Shown: in pieces, positions 17,854-29,369 of the stretch
Layout of the letters: the number at the start of each line of letters is the position of its first letter
Numbering within the stretch: the stretch's first letter is position 1
Position numbers and translations under genes: made by a program
Notes under the pieces: model-generated
The model's database searches: none
Seen by the model: the letters and a program-made list of their open reading frames with translations, nothing else
What the model was told of the DNA's origin: nothing
Source of the DNA: Saussurea involucrata
Taxonomy: Eukaryota; Streptophyta; Magnoliopsida; Asterales; Asteraceae
Direction: 5' to 3'
DNA length: 64,000 bases
Assembly (NCBI GenBank): GCA_033807775.1
Contig: CM066321.1
Location: 249,166,422-249,230,421, forward strand

Positions 17854-20286
17854 ACGGTGATCAGGATCTTCCTGGTCATCGTGCTTGCGCTTTAGACCGC
17901 CTGCTTGACCCTTTCAGTTATCTTCGAGTGAACGGACTCTCTCGGACAGCGTTGTGAGCGCTTTGTTGTAGTCCTTAAGAGTCGAGTCAATGGTATCCAA
18001 TCGAGTGGTAATGGATGATGAAGGAGCAGTGACCTATGATTTCATAACGGTAATCAGGTATGCTTCGGTTGAGGTGTCACTGTCAGATTGTTGGAGTAGT
18101 TGAGCTAAAAGCATAGTCTAGAGTGTTTCCACCAAATAAGTAGGCTGAGCATGAGCCGGTGGAGGTGTGGGTTCGGTTTTAGCTTCGACGACCTATTCTT
18201 TGCCTTTGATTAAGCTCTTCATTTTGGCGAGCTCGGCGGCGACGTGCTGCTTCATTGCCTCGCGGACAGCCTTAAGGGTGCTGTCCAGGGACCCTTGTGA
18301 CACAAAGTCTGGGTGAATAACTCCGAGATCACTTAGATTACCCGTTGAGGCATCTGCCGCAGAGGCAGAGCCACCTACGTTCACAGTTGGAAAATGGTAG
18401 TTGTGGTAGGATTTCCGTCCGATCCTCGACTTCCGCCAGACGGAGACACTACAGACGTTCCTATCGGGTCACGAAGAATCTCGATTTGTTGTTCCTCATC
18501 TTATATCCTAGCCGAAGAATGAATAATATCAAGTGGCTCTAGACTCAACTGTGTACTGAAAGAAGTTGCGACCGGGGGCTGCTGGTCGCTTATTTCAACA
18601 CCAGCACTCTCCGAGTGAGAGACCGGTAGAAGTTGTGTTATATCCCCGTGAGAAACTGAAACATCCATCTTTTGAGAGACGGATGAGTGGATGAGGGGGT
18701 TGTGCAATTGCTCCGCTGGGTCCACGGAGGCTTCTTCAATACCCTGTCCCAACACATGAGACAGGATAGCAGATGTGGCTACCCGGATATCGCTCGGTTG
18801 GGTTCGCTCAGGAGCCTCTTTATCTTTATGGCTCAATCTTTCCTGGTTCGCTTTCGAACGCAGTTCTCTTCTTCTCACATGTTCTAACTCTTCAACTAAA
18901 TCTCCCTCGGGTGTCCGAATAATTCCCGTTCCAGGTTGAGTTAGAGGGGTTGAAGGTGAGGCAATTGAGGTTCCTTCGGTAACGTCTGGGTTCGGTCCGA
19001 TACGGGGAGGGATTTTTGAGAGACGTATGGCACGGGTCCTATCGGATTCCGTATCAGAGTCATATTCCACGTTCTGAACATGTGGAGTGGGTGAAGGCGG
19101 GTCAGAAAGGTATGGTTCGGATGTATGATGAAGCTTAGGTCTAGATGATGGACCGGCTTGGGCTTGGCTGTAACCGGGACGCGATTCCACTGCACCACGC
19201 TATCTAGATCCCCTTCCCCGAACAATCATCACACCCCGCCCGGCAGCACCTGCTGTCCGGGCCCTTCCACCTCTCACTCTTCGACCCTCACGACGCTCGG
19301 GTCTAGGTCCTTGGGCAGGTCCCTCCGGTTCTGGCTGGACCACGGTATTACCTAACTCTTCCCTATAAGCTATAACTCTTGGTGCAGTGGGATCGGCATG
19401 AGCTAACAGGGCTTCAGGGATGGGCATGGCTACCGCGTTGGATGGGTTGCGAATAACCATGTTTTGTAAGTGATGAGGAGGACATACCGGATGAGTTAGG
19501 CGGCGCGGGATGGCAGGATTGGCGTCCATATGTTGACGAACAGCAAGCGAAAGGAAATGCGGGTATGGAAGGAATTTCTTCTGTTTGGTACATTCGATGT
19601 GACGAATGGCGATAACTATTTCCCGCCAGATGATCATGGCAAAGTCGACATGACGGTTGTAGCACACGGCATGGAATAGTATGAGGAAATCGCCTGTGCA
19701 CTGGTCGATGCCCTTCCATCTGGACCAAAGGCACCTGTTTAGAATCATAAATAGGGTATACCAGATGGGGGCCAGATACTTTCGGTTGAACGCGGATGGT
19801 CGGTCGAGGTCGAAGTTGTAGCCAAAAGCGCGGACTTGAGCGCACAGTGTCGTGTCATTGACCGTGGGGCCGTAGCTTTAGTGGTCATCGGTGTTGGCTT
19901 CAGGGAGTAAAAGTAGACGGCAGAAGGAGTCCGGTGTAAGCGTGAACTGTTGATTATCGATCTGGGAGGTGATCGTTTGTGAGTTACCGGTCGTGCAAAC
20001 TTGTGCGGAGAACCAAACTTGGAGTACGTACAACAACGGGACGTCGGCGGTGGCGGTGAGGGCCTCACGGAGAGGGTGACGCATAAGGATGTCCACAATC
20101 ACTCGATGTTGTGGTTTTGGTCTAAACAGTGTCGGGTCCAAGTGATGGTTGTTCGCCTCCAGTTCAGTACCATGTTCGGGGTCGACCAAGGCGTTGTCAG
20201 CTTCTTCATTTATAAGTTCCTCTTGAGGAATTTGTTGCTCTTCCGGGTTCTGTGGAGGATTTTGTTCCTGATCCGCCATTGAATAT

Positions 20287-20999
20287 CTGTAAAAGGTGCA
20301 CAGTTAGGATTTGAGGCGGATGAACAAGTATCGACGCGTACCTTTGCTTTAATTGGCTCAATCTTAGACAGATTGAGGACTGGCAGTCACAAAATGGGTA
20401 CTGTATATGCAAAACACAGAAGTATCCGGACAAATAAATGGCAAACCAGACTTTCCGGACATCCACAAGTATCCAGACAAAGAGTGTCCGGATAGCATGA
20501 GTTACCGGTTGAAATAATGGTTTCCGAATGAGATGTACTTTCTGGATGATAAGAGTGTCCGAACGAGTAGGAGTCCGGACAAGTTAACAATCCGGTAGTT
20601 GAACTTACCGAAAACCCTGAGATTTCCGGACAACTACGATTTCTGGATGTTGAGGCTGACCGGAGAAAATATCTAATGTGATACATGTTCCCGGATAAAA
20701 ACTCATGATGTTGAATGTGTCCGGACACCAAGAGTGTGTTCGGACGAGTCCCAAATCAATCAAACGAGACGACAACAGTCCCAAATTAGTCCTAACCTAA
20801 TCAGAAGATATCGATAGACTCATAGACGCATACAGAAGCATTTAAGACATTGTAGACTACACTGAGGTGATCTAAAATCGACCAGACCCAGAATAGGGTT
20901 TTTGGATTGTGAGAATCGACGAAAGTGGTGGTCGAAATGTGTGATGTATAGCAGGGATTGTACGCAAAATACGTTGTGATTGAAGGTTGAGCACATACC
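20287..20999 (-). other. Candidate 5'UTR intron of the element D aORF
   Basis: Minus strand AATCAG|GTATGTGC at 20999 is close to the plant donor consensus, and CCTTTTACAG ends at 20287, eight bases before the ATG. The 713-bp interval is AT-rich and holds the TCCGGA array. In D' the acceptor CAG reads CAT, so that copy would not splice here. Confidence 0.4.
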
Positions 21000-21128
21000 T
21001 GATTTGGTGATCGAAACCGGGAGTGAAATCGAGTTGTGTGAGAGGAGTCCGAACGAGAGAGAGTCGCGAAGGGATTTAGGGTTTTTGAATGCTTTTTCCG
21101 GGTAAGTGAAATGAACGAGTCCGGAAGT

Positions 21129-21136
21129 TATTTATA
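21129..21136 (-). promoter_or_regulatory. Candidate TATA box of the element D aORF
   Basis: Minus strand CATATAAATAAC. A pyrimidine-rich leader typical of plant mRNAs and a donor-like site follow at about 130 nt. Inferred only from sequence. Confidence 0.45.
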
Positions 21137-21385
21137 TGAGCCAAAGAATCCGGGTGATGTGTCCGGGTCACCAGCCAATCCGGATAAATACCCGGTCCGT
21201 AAACCATCCGGAAAGATGTGGTGTCCGGATACCTTTGCCATTAAAAAAACATTTTGCCTTCTCAAAAAATAATTCCTTCGGAGTTTGACAGAACTTTCTC
21301 TCGCTCCCCCTCAAACTGAGAATGGGGAAAATCTTGCTCCCCCTCGGATAGTGCAATGGAGAGTCCGACACACAAAAAAACTTTT

Positions 21386-22226
21386 TGTTGGTTCCCGTTT
21401 TGTTTAAACAAGATTATCAGATCTATTAGTTCAAGTTTATGTTTGATGCGGAAGCGTATTTGAAAAACTAACAGATATGTTTGATAGATTTAGAACACAA
21501 TATAAATAAACAGTGAACAGGAAATAATATCTCAAAGTTTACTGAATATATATATTAAGAACAGATTTAAGAACAGTGAGTAAGCAAAGCTTTAAAACAG
21601 ATATGACACTCAAAGTGTTTAAGCTATGTGTTCTTGTGATGTTTGTATCTCTTTATTTCTGATTAAGGAAGAACTCAACATGAGTCTTCCTTATATACTA
21701 CTCTAAAGGGGACCATAAAGCATAAATACTATTCAGAACGGTAGGGATGAATAGTTGAACGGATGGCATGAACAGTTGGACGGATGGCATGAACAGTCAG
21801 ACGTGTTGTATTTCATTTAATGCCGCAGACGTCTATTATGTACTAAGCCCTATTGACTCCAATCAGAGTTTGACACGTTGACGTTGGACAGGGCATGTTG
21901 CCATGCAAGTTGATGAACGGGTCCAGAAACAGTAGCAAGATATTATAAATCTCTTTGAAGTCTTTGTTGCAGACCGCAGAGGCTCTGTGAAGTGTCACAG
22001 AGGCTCTGCGGTTTGGTCCTTTGTAAGCAGTCTTCACCTGAGTCCGAGTCTTGGGTCTTCTTTGTGAGTACGACAGAGGTTATGTAGGACGTCTCTTTTG
22101 CTTCTGTAGCTTCTTGACCCTGATCTCTCGGTAAGTTCGGCAGAGCCTCTGTAAGAGGCTTTCTTCACTTAGCCTATTTTTCACTACTTCTAAATACTTC
22201 TATGATTAGGAAGATTGAGGCTAACA
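21386..22226 (-). repeat. Element E 3' LTR (841 bp)
   Basis: Minus strand TGTTAGCCTCAATC...GGAACCAACA. It carries a TATATAAG box near 21700-21690, repeated GAACAGT/GCATGAACAG words, and several CAGAGG..CTCTGTG inverted pairs (for example at 21975-22010 and 22142). Confidence 0.95.
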
Positions 22227-22239
22227 ATCTCCCCCTAAG
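22227..22239 (-). promoter_or_regulatory. Element E polypurine tract
   Basis: Minus strand CTTAGGGGGAGAT adjoining the 3' LTR. Confidence 0.85.
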
Positions 22240-22410
22240 TAGTGAAAATAAAAATTTGAACTTAAGTTAATTTAGGCTAAGTTAGATAAGACAGAGGTTA
22301 AACAATACCTCGAAAGTTCTTTCATTTAGAAATATGCCAGAGGCATTTTACATTTGAGTACAATGAAAGATAAACTTTAACATGGTTTGCATAGATTGGT
22401 TGTTTGAGAA

Positions 22411-25400
22411 TCAGATTTTGGCATCTTTGAAATCGTTGAAGCTTCTGTTGTCTCTTCCGACTTCTCTGATCTCTTTGTAGAAACTGATGCAGAGTTCTCT
22501 TAAGCGGATTGTGGCATCAATCTCTCTGATGAAAGTATCTGCAGCATCTCTATCCATTTTCTCTGTATCTCTGTATTTTACAAGGCTTGCTCTGAACTTG
22601 TTCAAAGTACAAGTTGCGTACTTCTGACAGTCCATGATTACAAAAAGTTTAACTTCGCCTTGCGGGTTTTGAAATACTAACCCAAACCTTGGTTCTGTAA
22701 TGATTGAGTTGGGCACGGCGTCCGGTGGGCAGCGATCCTCTGGTGGTCGTAAATTTAGATGTTTGAGACCAAGATCCTTTCCCAGCTGAAAATCTATCAT
22801 ACTGTACACCAGAAGCTTTTCCCTCATTGCTTTTCTCAACACTTGATAGGCTCTGGTGTTTGGCTCTGTGTTGTAGTTGTCCTTTGTCCATTGCAGAAGG
22901 TCAGGTAGATCATAAGGATTGATATTTCTTAGGTCAGCATCAGCGAAGGTGGTTTCTGAATTGTTTTCTCTTCTGACCTTTTAAAGATTGTACCTGACCC
23001 TTGGATAGGTTCTTGTAAAGGAGAACCTGCAGAAGATTACCTTTTTGATCTTGTGGATTGAGAAGACGTCTGCTTTGGTTCTTGGCTTTGTCCTTGTGAA
23101 GATGTTCTCAAATTCTTCTCTGATCCTCGGATCTGTCACATGATCTGTTGGATGATTGGTTTGAAAGAATTGTTTATAGATGTATTTGTATACCACTTCT
23201 TCCATATCTTCATGTGTTGGACCAGGTTGTGGTACTTGTCTTCTGAGACTCTCCATCTTTTGAACAACTTCTGCAGCTCTACCTGTTAGAGGAATGTCTG
23301 ACAGAGGCTTTAATCCATATGCCCAGTCAACTTCTTCAGGCTTTGGAGTTTGAAAGGCATCAAAAGCGCTCTTCATTAGTTTCTCTGTAGGCTTTGGCAA
23401 TGATTTCTTTTTCTTGGGATCTTCTGTCAGTATCCCTTTGCCCTTGTCTTTGGCTTTTGGCGATGCAGAACCTGTTTCTTCTGTAGGTTTGGGGGTTGGC
23501 GCTTCTGTTGGCTTGATGGGGGTTGCCTCTTTAGGTTTTGACATTTGTGTTTTAGAGGACTTTTGTGGCGATGGTTCTGTTGGCTTGAGTTGCTCTGTAA
23601 CCTCTGTTAGAGGTTCTTTGGTGACTTCTTCTGTGAGCTCGGTTTCTGTTGATGAAGATTGGACATCAAATCTTCTTTCCATTTTGAAAGCTAATGTGAA
23701 CTTGTGCCTTTCTTCTTCTCTCTGCGCCATTCGTTCAGTCATTGTTTTGTGCATCTTTCTCAGAACATTAGAAGCAGAGGTCGTTGCTCTTTTTGGTTTG
23801 GTGGCAATCGACTTTCTTCTTGGTATGGTTTGGGGTTTTTCTGTTGATTTTGTATTTGGGGAGGAAAGATCTTCTTTAGAGGAGGATGATAGATGTTGAG
23901 CATCTTCTCCAAACATTGTAGGGAATTCCACAGAGGTGGGTGTTTTCTCTGTGGTCTGTTGATCTGTTTCTTCCAAAATGATTACCTCAGGGGTGGTTGT
24001 TGCCTCTGTGGTTTGCTGATCAGCTTCTAGAATATTGGATTCTTCAGGAGTTGATTCCACAGAGATGGGTGTTGTCTCTGTGGTCTTTTGAGTTTGTTGT
24101 TGTTGGGTTTGTTCTGGAGGGGCTTGGTTGATTGGTTCTGCTGCGATTGGTGGAGATTGTATTCCTCTGCTAGTAGCTTTCTCCCTTATATTCTCCCCCT
24201 CAGGATTATCTGATGGACTAGGATGGTCATCATCAGAATCATCCTGACTTTTATCAGAAGTACCCTTTGCTCTGCAAGAAGCTTTGGGTTTCTTAGGTAA
24301 TTCTGCTCCTGCTGCCATCAACTTTTCATAGACATCATCACAGAGGGCAATTAGAGTCGCAAGCTCTGCTTCTGTTTTAAAACGCATTCTGCCAACACTT
24401 TTTCTGAAATCTTTGACATAGTTGGCATTTGCTGTAGTGAAGGAGACAATGACTTATGTGACCTGGTTTATGACATTCTGTCCGAGCTCTGTTAGCTGTG
24501 CTCTGGTCATGTAGTCTTTTGGCTGCATCATTGTCGTGTTACGCATTGCCTTTTCTTGTACTTGTTTTAGGGCGTTCTGTAGATCTGCAGGAGTAATGCC
24601 CTTTGCTCTATTGGAATGCGTATTCATTTGTTCAAGGAAATGTTTGACAGAGTCCTTGAACGCAGAAGTTGCGGCTGTTCCGAATTCTTGAGCGGCAGAA
24701 GTGGCTGTTGCTGTGGCAGTTGTTTCGGCAGAGGACTTCATCTCTGAGATGGCGGATTTCACCTCTGTGGACAGATTGTCCATTTTGGTGTTCATATTCA
24801 GGATAGCCGTCGATGTTGTCTCTGCAAAAGATGTGAAAGAGCTTTGCAACTCTTTCATTGTTTGGTTCACAGAGGTGACAAGGGTTTGGAACTCATCCCT
24901 TGATACTTGTGTTCCTTGTGTAACCTCTGGAGGAACACATTCGTCTCCAGAGTGAGTCCCTGCTCCTGGGACACCTTCATTCACCCTTATTTGTACGATG
25001 GGGGTGGAAGGATTTCCTTCTGATCTTTGAGAAGAAACCTGAGTTTCGATCTCTACAGAAGTTCTATGAAGAACAGTGTCCAAATCCACTCCAGAGGTGG
25101 GTATTGGAATGTTCTTCTGTTGACTAGGAGACTTGTCTAGAGTCTCTTCGTCTCTGTGCTCATTACTTCTCTTTGAAAGAAGATTTGGCCCTATTGTGTG
25201 TGTGGCAGAGGAAACGAATTCCTCTGTTGGGTGTTCTAGTGTGATCTGGGGCGATTGATCACGAACAATAGGTGAGTCTCTTTGAAGAGACTCCCTAGGA
25301 ATAGATTCCTCGGTTTCTGTGGGCGCAAAGGTTGAAAGAGGTTACCTCTGACTGGATGGGTTGGGTTTGGATCGAGTTGTGCTGCTCTTTTTCAATAACT

Positions 25401-27475
25401 TCTTCTGCAGCTAGACCTGCGGAGTTAGATGTGTGGGTTGCACTGGGAGGGGGTGAGGGATTTATGCCTTCTTCAACTTCGGCATCTTTTTCTTTTTCCT
25501 TTTCTTTTTCTCCCATTTTCTCTATGACCTCGTTAACCTTTTCACTATTCCACTCAGTTTCTCTCTATTGATTCCTTTCTCTGATGGCTTCTTCTGACAT
25601 GTCTATTTCCTCTATTCCTTCTTCTGTATCTTTGCTTGGACTCTTTCTGTGGACGTCCAATCCTTGTTGAATGAAGGGGTTCTGTAGAATAATAGATGTC
25701 TCAGCTGATTGATCTCTGGGTGTTTGATCATCTTCTTGCAGATGTGTGTCAACGCCAGAAATAGAGAAGTATTGTTCTTCTGGGGAGTGGTGGTCGAGTG
25801 GTTGTGCCGTCCACCCTGCTGTATTTAGGGTATTGGCAATGTCAGGGTTCTGTAGGAAATCGTTTAAGTTTCCTTGGTGAGCAAATCGATCTGGGGATTG
25901 ATAGGGTGATTGATATCCCTCTTCTGCCATCTCTTCTTCTGCAGTTTTGTCTTCTGCAGTTTCTTCTACTCTAGTTTCTTTGACCTCTTCTTCTGCAGTT
26001 CTTTCTTCTGCAATTGCCTCCTCTGTGATGGTAACCAATCTTTCAAGTGATTTCCCATGCTTCTTCTTGGTCTTTCTTCTCTTGGGTTTTGGTGCCCCTT
26101 CCTCTGTGGGTTTCGATTGTCTTTTCTTTTGTTTAGGAGAGGGAGGAGCAGAGGAGCCAATTTCTGTGGTATGAGGAGGTGAAGGTTGATCTTCTGCAAT
26201 GCTTGTAGAGGTGCCTTCTGTAGTTTTCCTCTTCTTTGATTTTGGAGTAGAGGCAGAAGATTTCGAAGAGGACTTCTTTCCCATGAGCTCTGCACGTTTG
26301 GCTAAGAAGCTAAGTTGAATAGCCATGTGTTTTGCTAGTTTCTGATCTTTTTCTTCTTGAGTAGAAAGAGGTTCTGCAATCATTGTTCCTAGGGGGACAC
26401 CTAAACGCGGGGGTGTCATAGGACTCGGTTTTGGAGTTCTATGAACGCGTATATACTCTTTCTTAAGGGATTTGTTCGTGGTATAGCTCAGAAGGTTCTT
26501 TGACAAAGGTTTGCAGTGGGTGTAGCCATATACATGATCAGTGGGGTTATTTTTGTTCATTTGGAACTGTTTGGGAATTGGCCCTTCCATTGGCCAGTTC
26601 TGTATCATCAACAGAGGTTCGAACAGTACTCCCAGTATTCTTTGGAATTGCAGAGGTGGTAGAAACTTGGGACCGTTCTCTTTGACCCTTCTGGTGTTGT
26701 TCTTTCTTTCAATGGTGTTGATGATCTCTTGCATCATTATGGTCGCGTAATCCAGTGGGAGATCATAGTAAACCCCATACATGATGGTTAAGATCTGATG
26801 CGAGCTCTGGTCAATACTGCCTATCTTCCCTGTCAGGCATCTGTTAAGAATTGAAAACAAGGTGTTCCACAGAGGTGGTAATCTGCCTCTGCGAAAGTCA
26901 TTTCTCTTCCTTAGTTGGGTGTTGTACCGAAGCATTTCTACGAAACGACAGATCTCGTCGTCTGTTGGTTGCTCTGCATATTTCTTCAATCCAAGAAGAC
27001 CCCTTGTTGGTAGGTTGAACTCAAGTGAGAACATTGTTCTATTGAACTTGATTTCCAGATGTTCAGATTTGTCAGGTCTTGAAATGTACCCTTTGATAAG
27101 AGAATCATCTTTATCAAATCGGCAACTTTGCCAAAACTGGTTCAAATATCTAACTGGAATTTTGTTTGGGGTTCTTGAGAGAAGAGGGAAGAGGATATGA
27201 TTTTCCATTATGTTTAGAAGAATGGCATGGGCTTCTCCGAAAGCAGTGGGTGAGGGGACCAAATAGCAATTGTTGGATTTGATTGGTAGTACTGTTTCGA
27301 AGTGATCCTTTGCTATAAAGTTTTGCAGATGTGTTGTCGGAGCAAAGTCTGCTGAGTCGCCGGAATCTTCTAGTTCAATATTTCTGGCAAGGTGGGGGTT
27401 TTCTGAATGTTCAGAATGGGTAGTTGAGTGTTCCGGTGAGTTCGCCGGAGAGAAAGCTTGAGAAGATGAAGCCAT
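22411..27475 (-). pseudogene. Element E aORF (about 1,690 codons)
   Basis: ATG 27475-27473 starts MASSSQAFSP, matching E2 at 60474. The N-terminal domain (residues ~60-330) has NKIPVRYLNQFW, EFNLPTRGLLGL, PPLWNTLFSILNRCLTGKIGSIDQ, LPLDYATIMMQEI and FLPPLQFQRILG. A long linker follows: a KPKRRKTKKKHGK basic patch, E/T-rich repeats, and P/T/K-rich (KPTE) repeats near 23500-23350. The C-terminal part has KPTEKLMKSAFDAF, ADADLRNINPYDLPDLL and a terminal domain with SMIDFQ and FGLVF, ending at TGA 22411. Breaks: TAG 25567-25565, frameshift near 25345, TAA 24456-24454, TAA 22983-22981. Three other families here encode the same domain order. No catalytic motif or convincing membrane span is seen, so I do not call it an envelope protein. 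Confidence 0.75.
24191..24201 (-). promoter_or_regulatory. PPT-like tract inside the element E aORF
   Basis: Minus strand GAGGGGGAGAA encodes EGEN after a D/S-rich stretch; E2 encodes EGEK with the same bases at 63832-63844. Confidence 0.5.
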
Positions 27476-28900
27476 TTGATAAGAAGAGTAAGATTCTTGC
27501 AAGCTTTTGCAGGGTTTCGCCGGAGAAGAATATAGAGTTTGTAAAACGTTTATGAGAGGGTAAGTTTGGTTTTTATAGGAGGGTAAAACGGTAGAATTCG
27601 AAAGAGTAAAGATATATGGCAATGGATTAAAATTTGGAATCCGTACTCAAGTTAGAACGGCGGGTTCAACTTTCCACAGAAAAACGTTCCATGTATGCCC
27701 AATGAAAATGGGACACGTAGGCCATGTCAGAGGATGACAGGACGTCGTGTGCGGCCCAATAATGCTAGGCGCGTGGGGTTGTTCTTAGCCACATGAGATT
27801 CACTCTCAGTAAAAGTAACCGTTATTACTACAGAAATGCCCAAATAACAAAATGGCAGAGCCTTTGTGTCTTACAGAAGCTCTGTGATTTTGAAAATCTT
27901 GATGTTTATCCCTTTCTCATATATCTCATTTTTATCATGACTCTGTAGGTTCTTCTTTAACCAAAACGTTTGTAAAGATATTGGAGAGGATCAATAGGAT
28001 TTTATCAAGAATTTTTACTCGCAGAGGTTTTGTGGCTCTGTTGGAACTTGCAGAAGCTCTGTGAGGGCCAGCAGAAGCTCTATGAGGGAAAAAATCTCAT
28101 AACAAAAATTCTATTAAACTTTCTGATCATCCAATTTTTGATCTGTTTTAAGAGATGTTTTTCGGACATATTTTAAAGTTGGTGTCCGAGAAAACTGTTA
28201 TGGAAAAAGTTTTGTTCGAGAAGGTCATGGTGTGTGTATTCGGTTTCCGAGATAACATTCCAAAAGATCGATAGAGGGTTAATTTGCGATCACAGAGCAT
28301 ATTTCTGGCAGAACCTCTGTTGAGCTCAGCAGAAGCTCTATGACCTTAAATTTCTCTTAATTCGAATTTTATGAAACTTTTTGAGCTTTTGATTTTTGAA
28401 ATGTTATTCACAGTATATTTAGGACATATTTGACAATTTGTGTCCTAGAAAACTGTTTTCAAAAACCTTTTGTGCGAGAGACATACCTTTTGGTTCTTCT
28501 ATTTTCGGCAGTTTTGTCTTACTTCTGTTGATGGAGATTCATCGACACTCTTCTTTGGCTTTCCCTTGAAAGATTTACCTTTGTAGATCATTTTAGGGTC
28601 CCTTTTGCTCCCCCTTGATCTAATCACCTCTGTAGATCAATAATTTTCCTTTTGCTCCCCCTTGATCTATGCTTGGATCAAAGAATGATAAGATTTGCTT
28701 TGAGCATAGGTCTTGTTTACCAGAGGTTCTGTAAGGGTCGTCAGAAGTTCTGAGCGGACCCACAGAAGCTCTGTGTTCCCAAGAATTATTTTTGCTTAGA
28801 GAATTTACATACAGAAATAAATTAATCAAAGCAATAAGTTAAATAAAAATAGAAATATATACTTATTTACAGAAGATAAAGCTATACTTATAGAGGATTT
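27476..28900 (-). other. Element E pol-aORF spacer with candidate aORF promoter
   Basis: No gene. Near pol lie two PPT-like blocks (GATCAAGGGGGAGC at about 28668-28652 and 28620-28605) and several CAGAAGCTCTGTG words. Closer to the aORF are the ACGTGTCCC box (27718-27710), a TATA box TATAAAAAC (27577-27569) and a ~95-base leader to the ATG. The order and spacing are reproduced in E2 (box 60229-60237, TATA 60369-60377, ATG 60474). Confidence 0.65.
27569..27577 (-). promoter_or_regulatory. Candidate TATA box of the element E aORF
   Basis: Minus strand CCTATAAAAAC about 95 bases before ATG 27475, with ACGTGTCCC 133 bases further upstream. The counterpart in E2 has the same spacing. Confidence 0.5.
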
Positions 28901-29332
28901 TCACATCATATTTATCATTCCTAACTTGCCCATCAAGAAGTTGAATCTTTTCTCGTCTAGTGCTTTGGTGAATAAGTCAGCGAGTTGATATTCCGTGGGC
29001 ACGAAATGCATTTCGATTGTACCATATTCAACATGATGTTTCAAGAAATTGTACCTTATATCGATATGCTTGGTTTTTGAGTGTTGCACAGGATTGGCAG
29101 AGATAGCAATGGCACCTTTGGAATCACAGAAGATGGGTATCTTTAGTAGGATGTGGCCGTAGTCTTTTAGCTGAGTTTTCATCCACAGAACTTGAGAACA
29201 ACAGCTAGCAGCAGCAAGATATTCAGCTTCTGCCGTAGATGTTGAGACACAATTCTGCTTCTTGGAGGTCCAACTGATTAGTTTACCACCTAGGAATTGA
29301 CAACTCCCAGAGGTACTCTTTCTGTCGAGCAT
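28901..29332 (-). pseudogene. pol: Element E RNase H
   Basis: Reads DRKSTSGSCQFLGG, STAEAEYLAAASCC, FCDSKGAIAIS, KTKHIDIRYNFL and LADLFTKALDEKRFNF, ending at 28901. This is the C-terminal half of the RNase H domain. It is out of frame with RT because of the 137-bp deletion near 29415. The visible acidic residues of the second half (E of AEAEY, D of CDSK) are kept; the first catalytic block (DSDYGG in E2) lies just upstream. Confidence 0.85.
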
Positions 29333-29369
29333 GCATCCTCCATAGTCTGAATATGTATAAGCTTTAAGA

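Larger units (their letters stand above)
16446..20279 (-). pseudogene. Element D aORF
   Basis: ATG 20279-20277 starts MADQEQNPPQNP. N-terminal domain: HRVIVDILMRHPLREAL, LLYVLQVWF, RKYLAPIWYTLFMILNRCLWSRWKGIDQ, HVDFAMIIWREI and KKFLPYPHFL, equivalent to A and E. An arginine/glycine-rich segment (RRVRGGRARTAGAAGRG) follows near 19260, then an S/P/T-rich linker with a purine tract at 17841-17853. The C-terminal domains read FTVRREDGNEWKFSEADFQHLRPF and FGIAFINDQNEKKFMR. The frame reads through the PPT and stops at the first codons of the LTR (16448-16446). Breaks: TAA 19880-19878, TAG 19202-19200, a stop at 18503-18501, frameshifts near 18390 and 16830. The N- and C-terminal plan matches aORFs of other families; molecular role unknown. 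Confidence 0.75.
20280..21385 (-). other. Element D pol-aORF spacer, right-to-left leader with TCCGGA array
   Basis: No gene. Reading on the minus strand toward the aORF: two PPT-like blocks (GAGGGGGAGC near 21345-21336 and 21312-21302), a TATA box (21136-21129), a CT-rich leader with AAACCCTAAATCCC near 21085, a donor-like CAG|GTATGT at 20999, then ~600 bp dotted with the palindrome TCCGGA (about ten copies between 20425 and 21230), and an acceptor-like CCTTTTACAG ending at 20287 just before the aORF ATG. Confidence 0.65.

Noticed and set aside
23414..23899. 161-codon plus-strand frame
   Set aside because: Antisense to the E aORF linker; its S/V/G-rich composition mirrors the K/T/P-rich coding strand.
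22411..27475. Calling the aORF a retroviral-type envelope gene
   Set aside because: No signal peptide, transmembrane span or fusion-like segment is visible; low-complexity linkers and basic patches argue for an intracellular protein.
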